A stretch of 21,005 bases of DNA, taken from positions 1 to 21,005 of the forward strand of contig DATLYT010000013.1 of the NCBI GenBank assembly GCA_035574455.1, given 5' to 3'. The first letter of the stretch is position 1; each line of letters begins with the position of its first letter. The notes under the pieces were generated by a model. That model did no database searches, was not told the DNA's origin, and saw only the letters and a list, made by a program, of their open reading frames with translations. The position numbers and the translations under genes were made by a program. Positions 7,764 through 14,797 of the stretch are shown in pieces. The stretch is from DATLYT01 sp035574455. GTDB taxonomy: Bacteria; Bacteroidota; Ignavibacteria; UBA10030.

Positions 7764-7837
7764 TGGCTTCTAAAAAAATGCCATTGATCAATCTTCGCAT
7801 GAAGCGATGAAACCTTCATAGTACCTTGTCTCACGAG

Positions 7838-7890
7838 AGAAGTCCGACTTTATCATCGTACCAGCCCTGAAAAGTCGGACTTCTTTATTG
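7838..7890 (+). terminator. Strong 14-bp hairpin followed by T-rich run
   Basis: AGAAGTCCGACTTT (7838-7851) pairs perfectly with AAAGTCGGACTTCT (7871-7884) across a 19-nt loop, followed by TTATTG. It could be a second terminator after icd or an element isolating the clpS promoter immediately downstream. Its right arm ends only a few bases before the predicted -35 at 7888. Confidence 0.55.
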
Positions 7891-7916
7891 AAACACTCTC
7901 GTTTTTTGGTTATTTT
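7888..7916 (+). promoter_or_regulatory. Predicted sigma-70-type promoter for clpS
   Basis: The -35 TTGAAA (7888-7893) and the -10 TATTTT (7911-7916) have a 17-nt spacer. Transcription would begin near 7923-7925, about 76 nt before the clpS ATG at 8001. It would place the hairpin at 7927-7977 at the very 5' end of the RNA. Confidence 0.6.
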
Positions 7917-7926
7917 CCACAAGAGA

Positions 7927-7977
7927 AGATGGAGCCCACCCATAACGTTGATGGCCTATGGTACGTGGACTCCATCT
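7927..7977 (+). promoter_or_regulatory. Long stem-loop in predicted clpS 5' leader
   Basis: Three stacked helices: AGATGGAG (7927-7934) with CTCCATCT (7970-7977); after one C/A mismatch, CCAC (7936-7939) with GTGG (7965-7968); after a 3-nt bulge, CCATA (7940-7944) with TATGG (7957-7961). The terminal loop is 12 nt, and there are 17 base pairs in all. It lies wholly between the predicted transcription start and the clpS start codon. Confidence 0.6.
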
Positions 7978-8000
7978 CGCATCTTAGAAGAGTACACTGT

Positions 8001-8309
8001 ATGCAAGAGGAGATGGCAAACGATATCGCAACCCTTGAAACGCCAGTCGTCGAGAAAGACTCGGATAAGGACATTAAGACAACGGAGCCGGCGAAAGTCA
8101 TTCTCTTCAACGACGACGTGCACACGTTTGACGAGGTCATCGAGCAGCTGATTAAAGCTATTCGCTGCAGTCGCTCACGAGCAGAGGCGTACGCCTGGGA
8201 AGTCCATACGAGAGGCAAGGCGGCCGTGTTCGAAGGCCCGATGAATGAATGTATCAAGGTCTCGCACGTGCTCGAAGAAATTGCGTTGCACACCCAGATT
8301 GAAGTATAA
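8001..8309 (+). CDS. clpS: ATP-dependent Clp protease adaptor ClpS
   Basis: Adaptor that delivers substrates, classically those with destabilising N-terminal residues, to the ClpA/ClpC unfoldase. ATG 8001 gives 102 aa. It is favoured over the open frame from 7929 because the predicted promoter and leader cover that stretch, and because AGAAGAG lies 8 nt before 8001. The core is AKVILFNDDVHTFDEVIEQL. Asn37-Asp38-Asp39 match the N-degron-binding NDD of E. coli ClpS (34-36), and His69 matches His66. Phe43 takes the place of the gatekeeper Met40, a variant I associate with Bacteroidota ClpS. The N-terminal 30 residues are charged and flexible, as is usual. No clpA or clpC is nearby; the partner must be encoded elsewhere. 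Confidence 0.9.
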   Translation: MQEEMANDIATLETPVVEKDSDKDIKTTEPAKVILFNDDVHTFDEVIEQLIKAIRCSRSRAEAYAWEVHTRGKAAVFEGPMNECIKVSHVLEEIALHTQIEV

Positions 8310-8370
8310 GCGAGTAAGCTATCCCGAATATGGTCAAAGCTGCTCAGGGGCTGTACGATGCTCACAGGAA

Positions 8371-8510
8371 GAAAACCCATGTCTGATGAAGAAGCATCAG
8401 CAATTGCTCGAAGAGCTTGAGGATGCCCGCGATCTTTGACCCATGAAGAAAGTTCGACACGAGCCAGGCATTTTTTGAGAAGAAGCGAAAAGTCGATTCA
8501 AGAAAAGAAC
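8371..8510 (+). pseudogene. Decayed RelB/Phd-like antitoxin remnant
   Basis: One frame reads ENPCLMKKHQQLLEELEDARDL, stops at TGA 8437-8439, continues PMKKVRHEPGIF, stops again at TGA 8476-8478, then reads EEAKSRFKKR. The segment QQLLEELEDARDL is the familiar middle of RelB/Phd-type antitoxins, and IxWEEAK is a common C-terminal motif. Restoring two single bases (for example CGA and TGG for the two TGA codons) would give a plausible antitoxin tail. The N-terminal half upstream of 8371 is not recognisable in any frame. Position directly before a RelE-like toxin frame supports the call, but the match is short, so certainty is moderate. Confidence 0.5.
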
Positions 8511-8770
8511 ACGATCACATACGCCGTTGTCTTCAAACCTACTGCTTCCAAAGAAGCAGAAAAATTTCGAAACATCTTGCGGACGAGATTTTGGAAAAAG
8601 TAACACATCTTGCAACACACCCACAATCTGCTGGTTGTAAAAAGCTAATCGGCTTTCGTAACACTTGGAGATTACGAGTCGAAGACTACCGGATTCTCTA
8701 CGAACTCTATGACGACGCTCCCCTCGTGAGGATCTATCGAATCAGGCATCGAAAGGAAGTGTACCGATGA
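8511..8770 (+). pseudogene. RelE/ParE-family toxin, frameshifted
   Basis: Translation from 8511 reads TITYAVVFKPTASKEAEK up to about 8564. The frame then shifts, and from 8567 it continues SKHLADEILEKVTHLATHP, GCKKLIGFRNTWRLRVEDYR, ILYELYDDAPLVRIYRIRHRKEVYR and stop (TGA 8768-8770). Together these give a full RelE/ParE-like mRNA-interferase fold with the typical WRLRVxDYR...Y...RIRHRKEVY ending. The change of frame equals one missing base in the A/T run at 8561-8567. No ATG exists at the expected start; the codon before ITYAVVF is ACG. A sequencing error cannot be excluded, but the broken antitoxin next to it points to real decay. Its stop overlaps the alaS ATG. Confidence 0.78.
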
Positions 8771-11583
8771 CCTCACGGGACATCAGGCAATCGTTCCTCC
8801 AATTCTTCAAAGAGCGGGGACATACGATTGTTCCCAGCGCCTCCGTTATACCGCATGGTGATCCAACGCTTCTCTTCACCAACGCCGGGATGAACCAGTT
8901 CAAGGACGTTTTCCTCGGCACCGGCACGCGGGACTACAAGCGCGCGGTCGACACCCAAAAGTGCATCCGCGTCAGCGGCAAACACAACGACCTCGAAGAA
9001 GTCGGCAGGGATACGTATCACCATACCTTCTTCGAGATGCTAGGTAATTGGTCGTTCGGCGACTACTATAAAAAGGAAGCCATCGAGTGGGCGTGGGAGC
9101 TCCTCACGAAGGTCTGGGGCTTGCCGAAGGAACGCCTCTGGGCGACGGTGTACAAAGACGACGATGAAGCGGAGGAATTGTGGAAAAAAGTTACCGATAT
9201 CAATCCCGGCCACGTGTTGCGTTTCGATGAGAAAGACAATTTCTGGGAGATGGGCGAAACAGGCCCCTGCGGACCTTGCTCGGAGATTCACTACGACTGG
9301 ACGCCGAACGCCAATGCCGACGCCTCAATGATCAATGCCGGCACTCCCGACGTGATCGAAATCTGGAATCTCGTCTTCATTCAGTACAATCGCGACGCAA
9401 ACGGAACGCTCACTCCCCTGCCCGCCAAACATGTGGATACAGGCATGGGGTTCGAGCGTATCTGTGCAGTGTTACAGAATAAAAAATCGAATTACGACAC
9501 TGACGTTTTCAGCCCACTGCTGGCGGCTATCGGCAAGCTCGCGGCAAAACAATATTCCGGCTCGCTCACGTCCGAAACGGATATCGCGATGCGGGTGATT
9601 GCCGACCATGTTCGCGCTCTTACCTTTGCGATCGGCGACGGCGCCATTCCCTCCAACGAAGGCCGCGGCTACGTGTTGCGCCGACTTCTGCGTCGCGCAG
9701 CCCGCTTCGGTCGTACCCTCGGCATGCATGAGCCGTTCATCTTCAAACTGGTACCGACACTCGTCGACACAATGGGTGATGTGTTTCCCGAAATCAAAGA
9801 GCATCGCGAGCATATTCAAAAAGTCATCAAGGGAGAGGAGGAAGGGTTCAACGAAACGCTGGATCGTGGTCTCGAGATTTTCGAGAGCGTCATCAAGCGC
9901 ATCGGCCATTCGAAGGTCTTCCCCGGTGAAGATGCGTTCAAGCTGTACGACACCTACGGCTTCCCGATTGATCTGACCGAACTCATGGCCCGGGAGCGTG
10001 GAATGACCGTCGATGTCGCCATGTTTACCGAGTTGATGGAGAAGCAACGGGAGCGGTCACGAGCCTTGAAAATCACAGTCTCGGATTCTCTTTCGGTATC
10101 CGACGCAACCAAGACTGACGTAAAAGTTTCTCTCGAAGAATTCCTACGAAACGTCGAAAAAATAGACTCCACGTTCGTTGGCTATGACGCATTGGAGGCA
10201 GAAACAGAAGTTCTGAAAGGCGAGCGGCATCTCCTTATCCTCGCGGAGACGCCGTTTTATGCCGAAGCCGGTGGTCAGGTAGGAGATCAAGGCGTCATTG
10301 AAATAGCGGGCCGCGCCTTCAAAGTTCACGACACGCAAAAGAGCGGCAATCTTAACGTGCACATTTTAGAGTCGCCTGCCGGATTCATGCTCGGAGAAAA
10401 AGTTCGGGCAGCGGTTGATAAGCAGCGCCGCTACGCCATCATGCGCAATCATACGGCTACGCACCTTGTCCATGCGGCGTTGCGCAACATTCTCGGCACG
10501 CACGTCCATCAGGCCGGCTCGCTCGTCGCGCCCGAGTATCTCCGATTCGACTTTGCACATTTTTCAAAGGTCAGTGATGAAGAACTTGCCGACATCGAAG
10601 CACTTGTGAATCAGAAAATCGAAGAGAACATCACGCTCACCCATCATCGCAATATCCCGTTTGACGAAGCAAAAAAAATGGGGGCGCTGATGTTCTTCGG
10701 GGATAAGTATGGAGATCGGGTCAATGTGGTTGAGTTTGGCGAGTTTAGTAAAGAATTCTGCGGCGGCACGCATGTGAAGTCAACGGCAGAGATCGGCTAT
10801 TTCAAGCTACGGCATGAAGGCAGTGTTGCGAGCGGCGTACGGCGCATTGAGGCTGTAACGGCAGATTTTGCGCTGGAGCTTTTGAAACTACAAGATAAGA
10901 ATCTCCTCGAACGGTTAGACTACGCTTACGAGCAGCTTGATGAGCTGATGAAACTCAAGAACGAACTGAGCACGCTGAGCAACGGTAAGTCCACACTGGC
11001 TCTAGAACCCGTCAGCAACATTGAGCGGAAGCTTGACAAATTCAAACAAAAGCCGAGCCTTCCCGGATCGGCATCCATCAACCTACGGTCCTATTTCGAT
11101 GAGCGGTCGCTGTTGGCTCGCGAGCTGGAAGATACGATTCTCTTACTCGCAGACAAGAAAAAGACCGTTGAACGCGAGCTTGCTCAGTATCGTTTGCGGG
11201 CGCTTTCGTCAAACATTGACACACTGTTGGAGCACTCAGTCAAACTCGACGGGCTGAAGGTTGTGACCGCGAAAGTCCCGGCTGCCTCGATGGACGAGTT
11301 GAAATCGTTGGGCGATACCTTGCGCTCGAAGTTAGGCAGCGGGGTGGGTATCTTAGCCTCGGTGGCCGATGAGAAAGTCTCGCTCGTGTGCGTCGTCACG
11401 GACGACCTTGTTGTTGCCAAGAAACTCGATGCTGGAAAAGTCGTGAGTGCCGTCGCGAAACTTATCGGCGGCGGGGGCGGAGGTCGACCTCACATGGCAA
11501 CCGCAGGTGGAAAGGATGTCGCGAAGGTTGATGAGGCGCTTCGCTCAACAGAATCGATTGTGAAGACCTTCTTAGCCCAATAA
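8767..11583 (+). CDS. alaS: Alanine--tRNA ligase
   Basis: Charges tRNA-Ala and edits mischarged Ser/Gly. The protein is 938 aa, somewhat longer than the roughly 875 aa usual in bacteria. Domains in order: class II catalytic core (TNAGMNQFKDVFLG, HHTFFEMLGNWSFGDYYKKEA, ETGPCGPCSEIHYD, HVDTGMGFERI); tRNA-recognition helices (EGRGYVLRRLLRRA); editing domain with the zinc site HTATH (His562, His566) and CGGTH (Cys665, His669); an extended helical region about 715-830; and the C-Ala domain ending GGGGGGRPHMATAGGKD. The extra length seems to lie in the helical region before C-Ala. The ATG overlaps the stop of the degraded toxin frame (ATGA), with GGAAG about 7 nt upstream. The next gene begins 3 nt after its stop. 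Confidence 0.98.
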   Translation: MTSRDIRQSFLQFFKERGHTIVPSASVIPHGDPTLLFTNAGMNQFKDVFLGTGTRDYKRAVDTQKCIRVSGKHNDLEEVGRDTYHHTFFEMLGNWSFGDYYKKEAIEWAWELLTKVWGLPKERLWATVYKDDDEAEELWKKVTDINPGHVLRFDEKDNFWEMGETGPCGPCSEIHYDWTPNANADASMINAGTPDVIEIWNLVFIQYNRDANGTLTPLPAKHVDTGMGFERICAVLQNKKSNYDTDVFSPLLAAIGKLAAKQYSGSLTSETDIAMRVIADHVRALTFAIGDGAIPSNEGRGYVLRRLLRRAARFGRTLGMHEPFIFKLVPTLVDTMGDVFPEIKEHREHIQKVIKGEEEGFNETLDRGLEIFESVIKRIGHSKVFPGEDAFKLYDTYGFPIDLTELMARERGMTVDVAMFTELMEKQRERSRALKITVSDSLSVSDATKTDVKVSLEEFLRNVEKIDSTFVGYDALEAETEVLKGERHLLILAETPFYAEAGGQVGDQGVIEIAGRAFKVHDTQKSGNLNVHILESPAGFMLGEKVRAAVDKQRRYAIMRNHTATHLVHAALRNILGTHVHQAGSLVAPEYLRFDFAHFSKVSDEELADIEALVNQKIEENITLTHHRNIPFDEAKKMGALMFFGDKYGDRVNVVEFGEFSKEFCGGTHVKSTAEIGYFKLRHEGSVASGVRRIEAVTADFALELLKLQDKNLLERLDYAYEQLDELMKLKNELSTLSNGKSTLALEPVSNIERKLDKFKQKPSLPGSASINLRSYFDERSLLARELEDTILLLADKKKTVERELAQYRLRALSSNIDTLLEHSVKLDGLKVVTAKVPAASMDELKSLGDTLRSKLGSGVGILASVADEKVSLVCVVTDDLVVAKKLDAGKVVSAVAKLIGGGGGGRPHMATAGGKDVAKVDEALRSTESIVKTFLAQ

Positions 11584-11586
11584 CAG

Positions 11587-12345
11587 ATGACAACCTACGA
11601 GCGACTTCAGGAGATCCGAAAGCATCGCGGCGCTGGTTACCTTGTCCTCATCGACCCCGACAAGATGACGAGCGAGAAACTCCCTTCATTCGTCCGCCAT
11701 GCCACCGAAGCGGGCGTCGACGGTTTTCTTGTCGGCGGCAGTCTCATGCACACGACGGAGTTCGATGAGCAGATCAAAAGCATCAAACGCAACACCACGC
11801 TGCCAGTGGTGATCTTCCCCGGCAGCCTGATGCAGGTCTCGCCAAGTGCCGATGCAATCCTCTTCCTCATCCTGATCAGCGGACGGAATCCTGAGCACCT
11901 CATTGGCAATCAGGTCGTTGCCGCGCCGATCATCAAGAAGATGGGACTGGAGGCGATCTCGACAGGCTACATGATCATTGAATCGGCAACGACGACGTCG
12001 GTGGAATTCATGAGCTCCACCAAACCGATTCCACGCTCGAAACCCGATATCGCCCTCGCCCACGCGCTTGCTGCAGAAATCATCGGGATGAAATTCTTGT
12101 ACCTCGACGCGGGTAGTGGCGCAGAGCAATCGGTGCCAAACGACATGATCGCTCTCCTGTCGAAGCACTGCACACTTCCGTTAATTGTCGGCGGCGGGAT
12201 TCGTACACCGGAGGAGGCGCGGAAGAAAGCCGAAGCCGGAGCCTCGTTGGTTGTCACGGGCACGATCAACGAAGAACAATCACACCCGACGCTGATGAAA
12301 GAATTCGCTGACGCCATCCATACCGGAGCCAAGATACGCGTGTAA
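11587..12345 (+). CDS. Geranylgeranylglyceryl phosphate synthase (bacterial GGGPS/PcrB family)
   Basis: TIM-barrel prenyltransferase of 252 aa. Archaeal members join sn-glycerol-1-phosphate to geranylgeranyl diphosphate, the first step of archaeal ether-lipid synthesis. Homologues also occur in Bacteroidota, and Bacillus PcrB uses heptaprenyl diphosphate. Visible motifs are IDPDK (22-26), LVGGS (48-52), FPGS (77-80), YLDAGSGA (172-179), VGGGIRTPEEA (201-211) and VVTGT (222-226). The glycine-rich 201-204 and 224-226 loops bind the phosphate of glycerol-phosphate in the family. The form resembles group II GGGPS. Prenyl chain length cannot be read by eye. Only 3 nt separate it from alaS, and gmhA follows 5 nt later, so these genes are one operon. 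No glycerol-1-phosphate dehydrogenase or second prenyltransferase is in the window. Confidence 0.93.
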   Translation: MTTYERLQEIRKHRGAGYLVLIDPDKMTSEKLPSFVRHATEAGVDGFLVGGSLMHTTEFDEQIKSIKRNTTLPVVIFPGSLMQVSPSADAILFLILISGRNPEHLIGNQVVAAPIIKKMGLEAISTGYMIIESATTTSVEFMSSTKPIPRSKPDIALAHALAAEIIGMKFLYLDAGSGAEQSVPNDMIALLSKHCTLPLIVGGGIRTPEEARKKAEAGASLVVTGTINEEQSHPTLMKEFADAIHTGAKIRV

Positions 12346-12350
12346 CTCCT

Positions 12351-12938
12351 ATGAACCCACGCCGGAAGTTCATCGTCGATTCGCTCAACGAAAGCGTAGA
12401 AACGAAACGCCTCATCGAGCAGCACTGCCTGGAGAGTATCGAGAAGGCCATCGAACTGATGGGTCGGGCATTGCGAAACAACAAGAAGGTCCTCCTCTGC
12501 GGCAACGGAGGCAGTGCCGCGGACGCACAGCATCTGGCAACGGAGTTCGTCATCCGCTTAAATCCGAAGATTCAGCGCCCCGGACTTCCCGCCATCGCAC
12601 TCACCACAGACAGCTCGACACTCACCGCAGGCGCGAACGACATCGGCTACGACAACGTCTTCGCTCGTGCGGTCGAAGCGTTAGGTAACGAAGGCGACGT
12701 GCTCATCGGCATTTCGACCAGCGGGAATTCTGAAAGCGTAAACCGGGCATTCCAGCGTGCACGAGAGAAAAACCTGACCACGATCGGCTTCCTCGGCAAA
12801 GACGGCGGACGCTCGAAAGATTTGGTCGACCTCGCAATTATCGTCCCCGCGCAGGACACGCAGCGGATTCAAGAAGGACACATCACTATTGGCCACATTA
12901 TTTTCCAGCAGGTAGAGCAGGAGTTGTTCGGTTCATAG
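12351..12938 (+). CDS. gmhA: Phosphoheptose isomerase-like SIS protein
   Basis: SIS-domain sugar-phosphate isomerase of 195 aa. GmhA converts sedoheptulose-7-phosphate to D-glycero-D-manno-heptose-7-phosphate, the first step toward ADP- or GDP-heptose for LPS core or surface glycans. The key GmhA marks are present: CGNGGSAADAQHLATEF with His61 and Glu65, STSGNSESV, and RIQEGHITIGHI with Gln174 and His182. These correspond to the E. coli zinc and active-site set His61/Glu65/Gln172/His180. It starts 5 nt after the GGGPS stop, in the same operon, and precedes a glycan-initiating transferase. No other heptose genes (hldE, gmhB) are here, so a related keto-aldo isomerase role remains possible. Confidence 0.9.
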   Translation: MNPRRKFIVDSLNESVETKRLIEQHCLESIEKAIELMGRALRNNKKVLLCGNGGSAADAQHLATEFVIRLNPKIQRPGLPAIALTTDSSTLTAGANDIGYDNVFARAVEALGNEGDVLIGISTSGNSESVNRAFQRAREKNLTTIGFLGKDGGRSKDLVDLAIIVPAQDTQRIQEGHITIGHIIFQQVEQELFGS

Positions 12939-13024
12939 CGTAGCGCCGATCGCCGCTGAAGTTTTGACCATGTGAGCTTTCCCGCGCTGGCTGAAGACAA
13001 CCCCCTGCTCACGATCGGCAATAA

Positions 13025-14458
13025 ATGATTCACGGGTATCGAATGTCTGAGCCTCGTCGCAAAGATTTCCTCATCCCTCTTCTCACCGTGCTGTCGGACG
13101 CAGTTGCGATCGAAGCTGCATTTCTCTTTTCCTACTGGCTGCGATTTTTCTCTCCGTTCACCGCATGGTTTCCTGTCGAGCTCGGCGTTCCGCCTCTCGA
13201 TGCGTACGTGTACGGTTCCTTCGTCGTGATTCCCGTCTGGCTCCTGCTCTTCAACTCCCGGTCGATGTACAGCCCACGCCGCGTACTGTACTTTTCCGAC
13301 GAATTCTTCGCCATCGTTCGGCTTGTCATTATCGGGATGCTGATCGTGATGTCCGCAGCCTTCTTTTATCGGGCTTTTTCGTATTCCCGTCTTGTCTTCG
13401 CGATGCTGGGTGTGTTCTCCGTGGCGTTCATTGCTACAGGCCGGTACGCTCTCCTGAAATTCGAGCAGCAGTGGTACCTGCGCGGGAAAGATTTGAAACG
13501 CGTCCTGATCGTGGGCACCAACGCGTTCGCCGCCCGGGTTTATCAAACACTTACCCGGAATCCGCGGTTAGGCTATTCCGTGGTCGGATACTGTTCGACC
13601 AACGGCGCGGGTGAGTTCGAACGCCTGACCGCTCAACGATTAGGGTCAATCCGTGAAGTGCCCGACCTCATTAGGGCGCAGAATATCGATATCGTTCTGG
13701 TAGCGCTCAACTATACCGAGCATGCCAAGCTGTACGACATGGTCAGAGAGTGTGAAGGACTCAACACCGATATTTTCATGGTGCCGGATACCCTGGAACT
13801 GATGACGAATCAGGTGCGCGTCAAAGAGATCGAAGGCATTCCCTTCCTCAAAATCAAAGCCGTGCCGATGACGACGTGGAACCACATCATGAAGCGAACG
13901 TTCGACATCGTCGTCGCCCTTGTGGTGCTCATTCTTGCCAGTCCCATCCTGTTGCTGATTTGCCTCCTGATCAAACTTGATTCCAAAGGACCGATTTTTT
14001 ATCTCCAAGAGCGCGTCGGATTGGACGGGAAGCCGTTCAATGTCATCAAGTTCCGAACGATGCGAACTGATGCGGAGAAGCAGACTGGGCCGGTCTGGGC
14101 ACAGAAGGATGATCCGCGCGTCACCCGGATTGGACGGTTCCTTCGCCGCTTCAGCCTCGATGAACTTCCTCAGCTTCTCAACGTCCTCAAAGGGGAAATG
14201 AGTTTGGTAGGACCGCGACCCGAGCGACCGCATTTTGTAGAGCAGTTCAAGAAGGAAATCCCGAAATACCTCGACCGCCATCGCGTGAAAACCGGTATGA
14301 CCGGCTGGGCACAGGTGAACGGCCTGCGCGGCAACGCACCGATCGAGGAGCGAACGAAGTACGACCTCTACTATATCGAAAACTGGTCGTTAGTCTTCGA
14401 CCTCAAGATCATTCTCAAAACGATCCGAGCCGTTCTCTTCGGAAAAGATGCTTACTAA
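13025..14458 (+). CDS. Undecaprenyl-phosphate sugar-1-phosphate transferase (WcaJ/PglC-type)
   Basis: Inner-membrane enzyme that starts a surface glycan by moving a sugar-1-phosphate from a nucleotide sugar to a polyprenyl phosphate carrier. The 477 aa show the full long form: four N-terminal transmembrane helices (about 15-35, 60-80, 95-115, 120-140), a Rossmann-like domain starting RVLIVGTNAFAARV (about 160-290), then a hydrophobic re-entrant helix (IVVALVVLILASPILLLICL) and the catalytic domain. Catalytic marks are QERVGLDGKPFNVIKFRTM, the Asp-Glu pair at 379-380 (LDELPQLLNVLKGEMS) and LVGPRPERP. Glucose or galactose is the usual sugar, but this cannot be settled here. ATG 13043 (MSEPRRKDF) is an equally good start. 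It lies 86 nt after gmhA. Confidence 0.94.
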   Translation: MIHGYRMSEPRRKDFLIPLLTVLSDAVAIEAAFLFSYWLRFFSPFTAWFPVELGVPPLDAYVYGSFVVIPVWLLLFNSRSMYSPRRVLYFSDEFFAIVRLVIIGMLIVMSAAFFYRAFSYSRLVFAMLGVFSVAFIATGRYALLKFEQQWYLRGKDLKRVLIVGTNAFAARVYQTLTRNPRLGYSVVGYCSTNGAGEFERLTAQRLGSIREVPDLIRAQNIDIVLVALNYTEHAKLYDMVRECEGLNTDIFMVPDTLELMTNQVRVKEIEGIPFLKIKAVPMTTWNHIMKRTFDIVVALVVLILASPILLLICLLIKLDSKGPIFYLQERVGLDGKPFNVIKFRTMRTDAEKQTGPVWAQKDDPRVTRIGRFLRRFSLDELPQLLNVLKGEMSLVGPRPERPHFVEQFKKEIPKYLDRHRVKTGMTGWAQVNGLRGNAPIEERTKYDLYYIENWSLVFDLKIILKTIRAVLFGKDAY

Positions 14459-14492
14459 TTGATGTTATGCACGACATCAAAAAAGAAGCAAT

Positions 14493-14563
14493 GTCATGTC
14501 CGAATGTTTTCGTCGGTCATCTTCCTTTTTTCTGTCATGCCCGCGGATTTTAAGCGGTCATCT
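14493..14563 (+). repeat. Two tandem copies of the 30-nt REP-like hairpin
   Basis: Copy a (14493-14522): foot GTC, arms ATGTCCGA and TCGGTCAT (7 of 8 pairs), 9-nt loop. Copy b (14534-14563): foot GTC, arms ATGCCCGC and GCGGTCAT (7 of 8 pairs), loop GGATTTTAA. Both are 30 nt, end in CT and have the same layout as the units at 7672-7701 and 7719-7748. Here they are direct repeats 11 nt apart. Confidence 0.82.
14496..14530 (+). terminator. Possible terminator after the sugar transferase
   Basis: The hairpin of repeat copy a (14496-14520) is followed by CTTCCTTTTTT (to 14530). The same TTCCTTTTTT follows the other repeat hairpin after icd. A stem of 7 of 8 pairs plus a T-run could stop transcription of the alaS-to-transferase operon; this is inference. 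Confidence 0.4.
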
Positions 14564-14646
14564 GTTGTCAGACTCACGCTTGAGAAGTGCGGGAGTGATT
14601 AGGGCCTGGGCGATTTTTGGGTTTCATCACTATGAAGGAACGGCTC

Positions 14647-14795
14647 TGCGTAACATCAGTGAGTAATTTGTATTGTTAATCGTCCCGTAGGGACGAAATG
14701 TTGGTAGCAAGCCCCGTCTTATGGGGCAAACCATAAAACGTTGGAAGCCCCGTAAGGGGCGACATATCCACCCGTGCGTAACATCAGGTGCTAAT
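14647..14795. repeat. Palindrome cluster flanked by 13-bp direct repeat
   Basis: TGCGTAACATCAG occurs at 14647-14659 and 14775-14787, each followed after a few variable bases by TAAT. Between them lie three hairpins: CGTCCC-GTA-GGGACG (14681-14695), GCCCC-GTCTTAT-GGGGC (14711-14727) and GCCCC-GTAA-GGGGC (14747-14760). The two spacers share GTTGG shortly before the GCCCC arm. It looks like a dispersed intergenic repeat with roughly 30-36-nt periodic palindromes, unrelated to the 30-nt GTCAT family. Confidence 0.72.
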
Positions 14796-14797
14796 CT

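Larger units (their letters stand above)
14459..14797. other. Intergenic region rich in palindromic repeats
   Basis: There is no coding sequence I would defend. It holds two tandem units of the 30-nt hairpin family (14493-14563) and a separate cluster of CCCGTA-type palindromes bounded by a direct repeat (14647-14795). TTGATGT/ACATCAA near 14459-14480 can pair but is followed by A rather than T residues. The last bases provide the ribosome-binding region for the small membrane protein. Confidence 0.7.

Noticed and set aside
8437..8478. In-frame TGA codons in the antitoxin remnant as possible recoded (Trp/Sec) codons
   Set aside because: TGA is used as a normal stop elsewhere in the window (for example exbB and exbD), there is no SECIS-like context I can see, and the adjacent toxin is also broken.
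8555..8570. Programmed frameshift at the A/T run in the toxin frame
   Set aside because: There is no good downstream pseudoknot or standard slippery heptamer, and the missing start codon and damaged antitoxin fit decay better.
12939..13024. Gap between gmhA and the sugar transferase checked for promoter or repeat
   Set aside because: A TTGACC occurs near 12965, but no matching -10 is at proper distance and no inverted repeat stands out.
12869..13546. Long open frame on the minus strand (225 codons) opposite gmhA and the sugar transferase
   Set aside because: It is antisense to two clear genes, has no recognisable motif and is charged in a way typical of reverse-strand shadows.
14681..14760. 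Regularly spaced palindromes that could suggest a CRISPR array
   Set aside because: The units are not identical repeats, the spacers share sequence, there are only three, and no cas genes are nearby.
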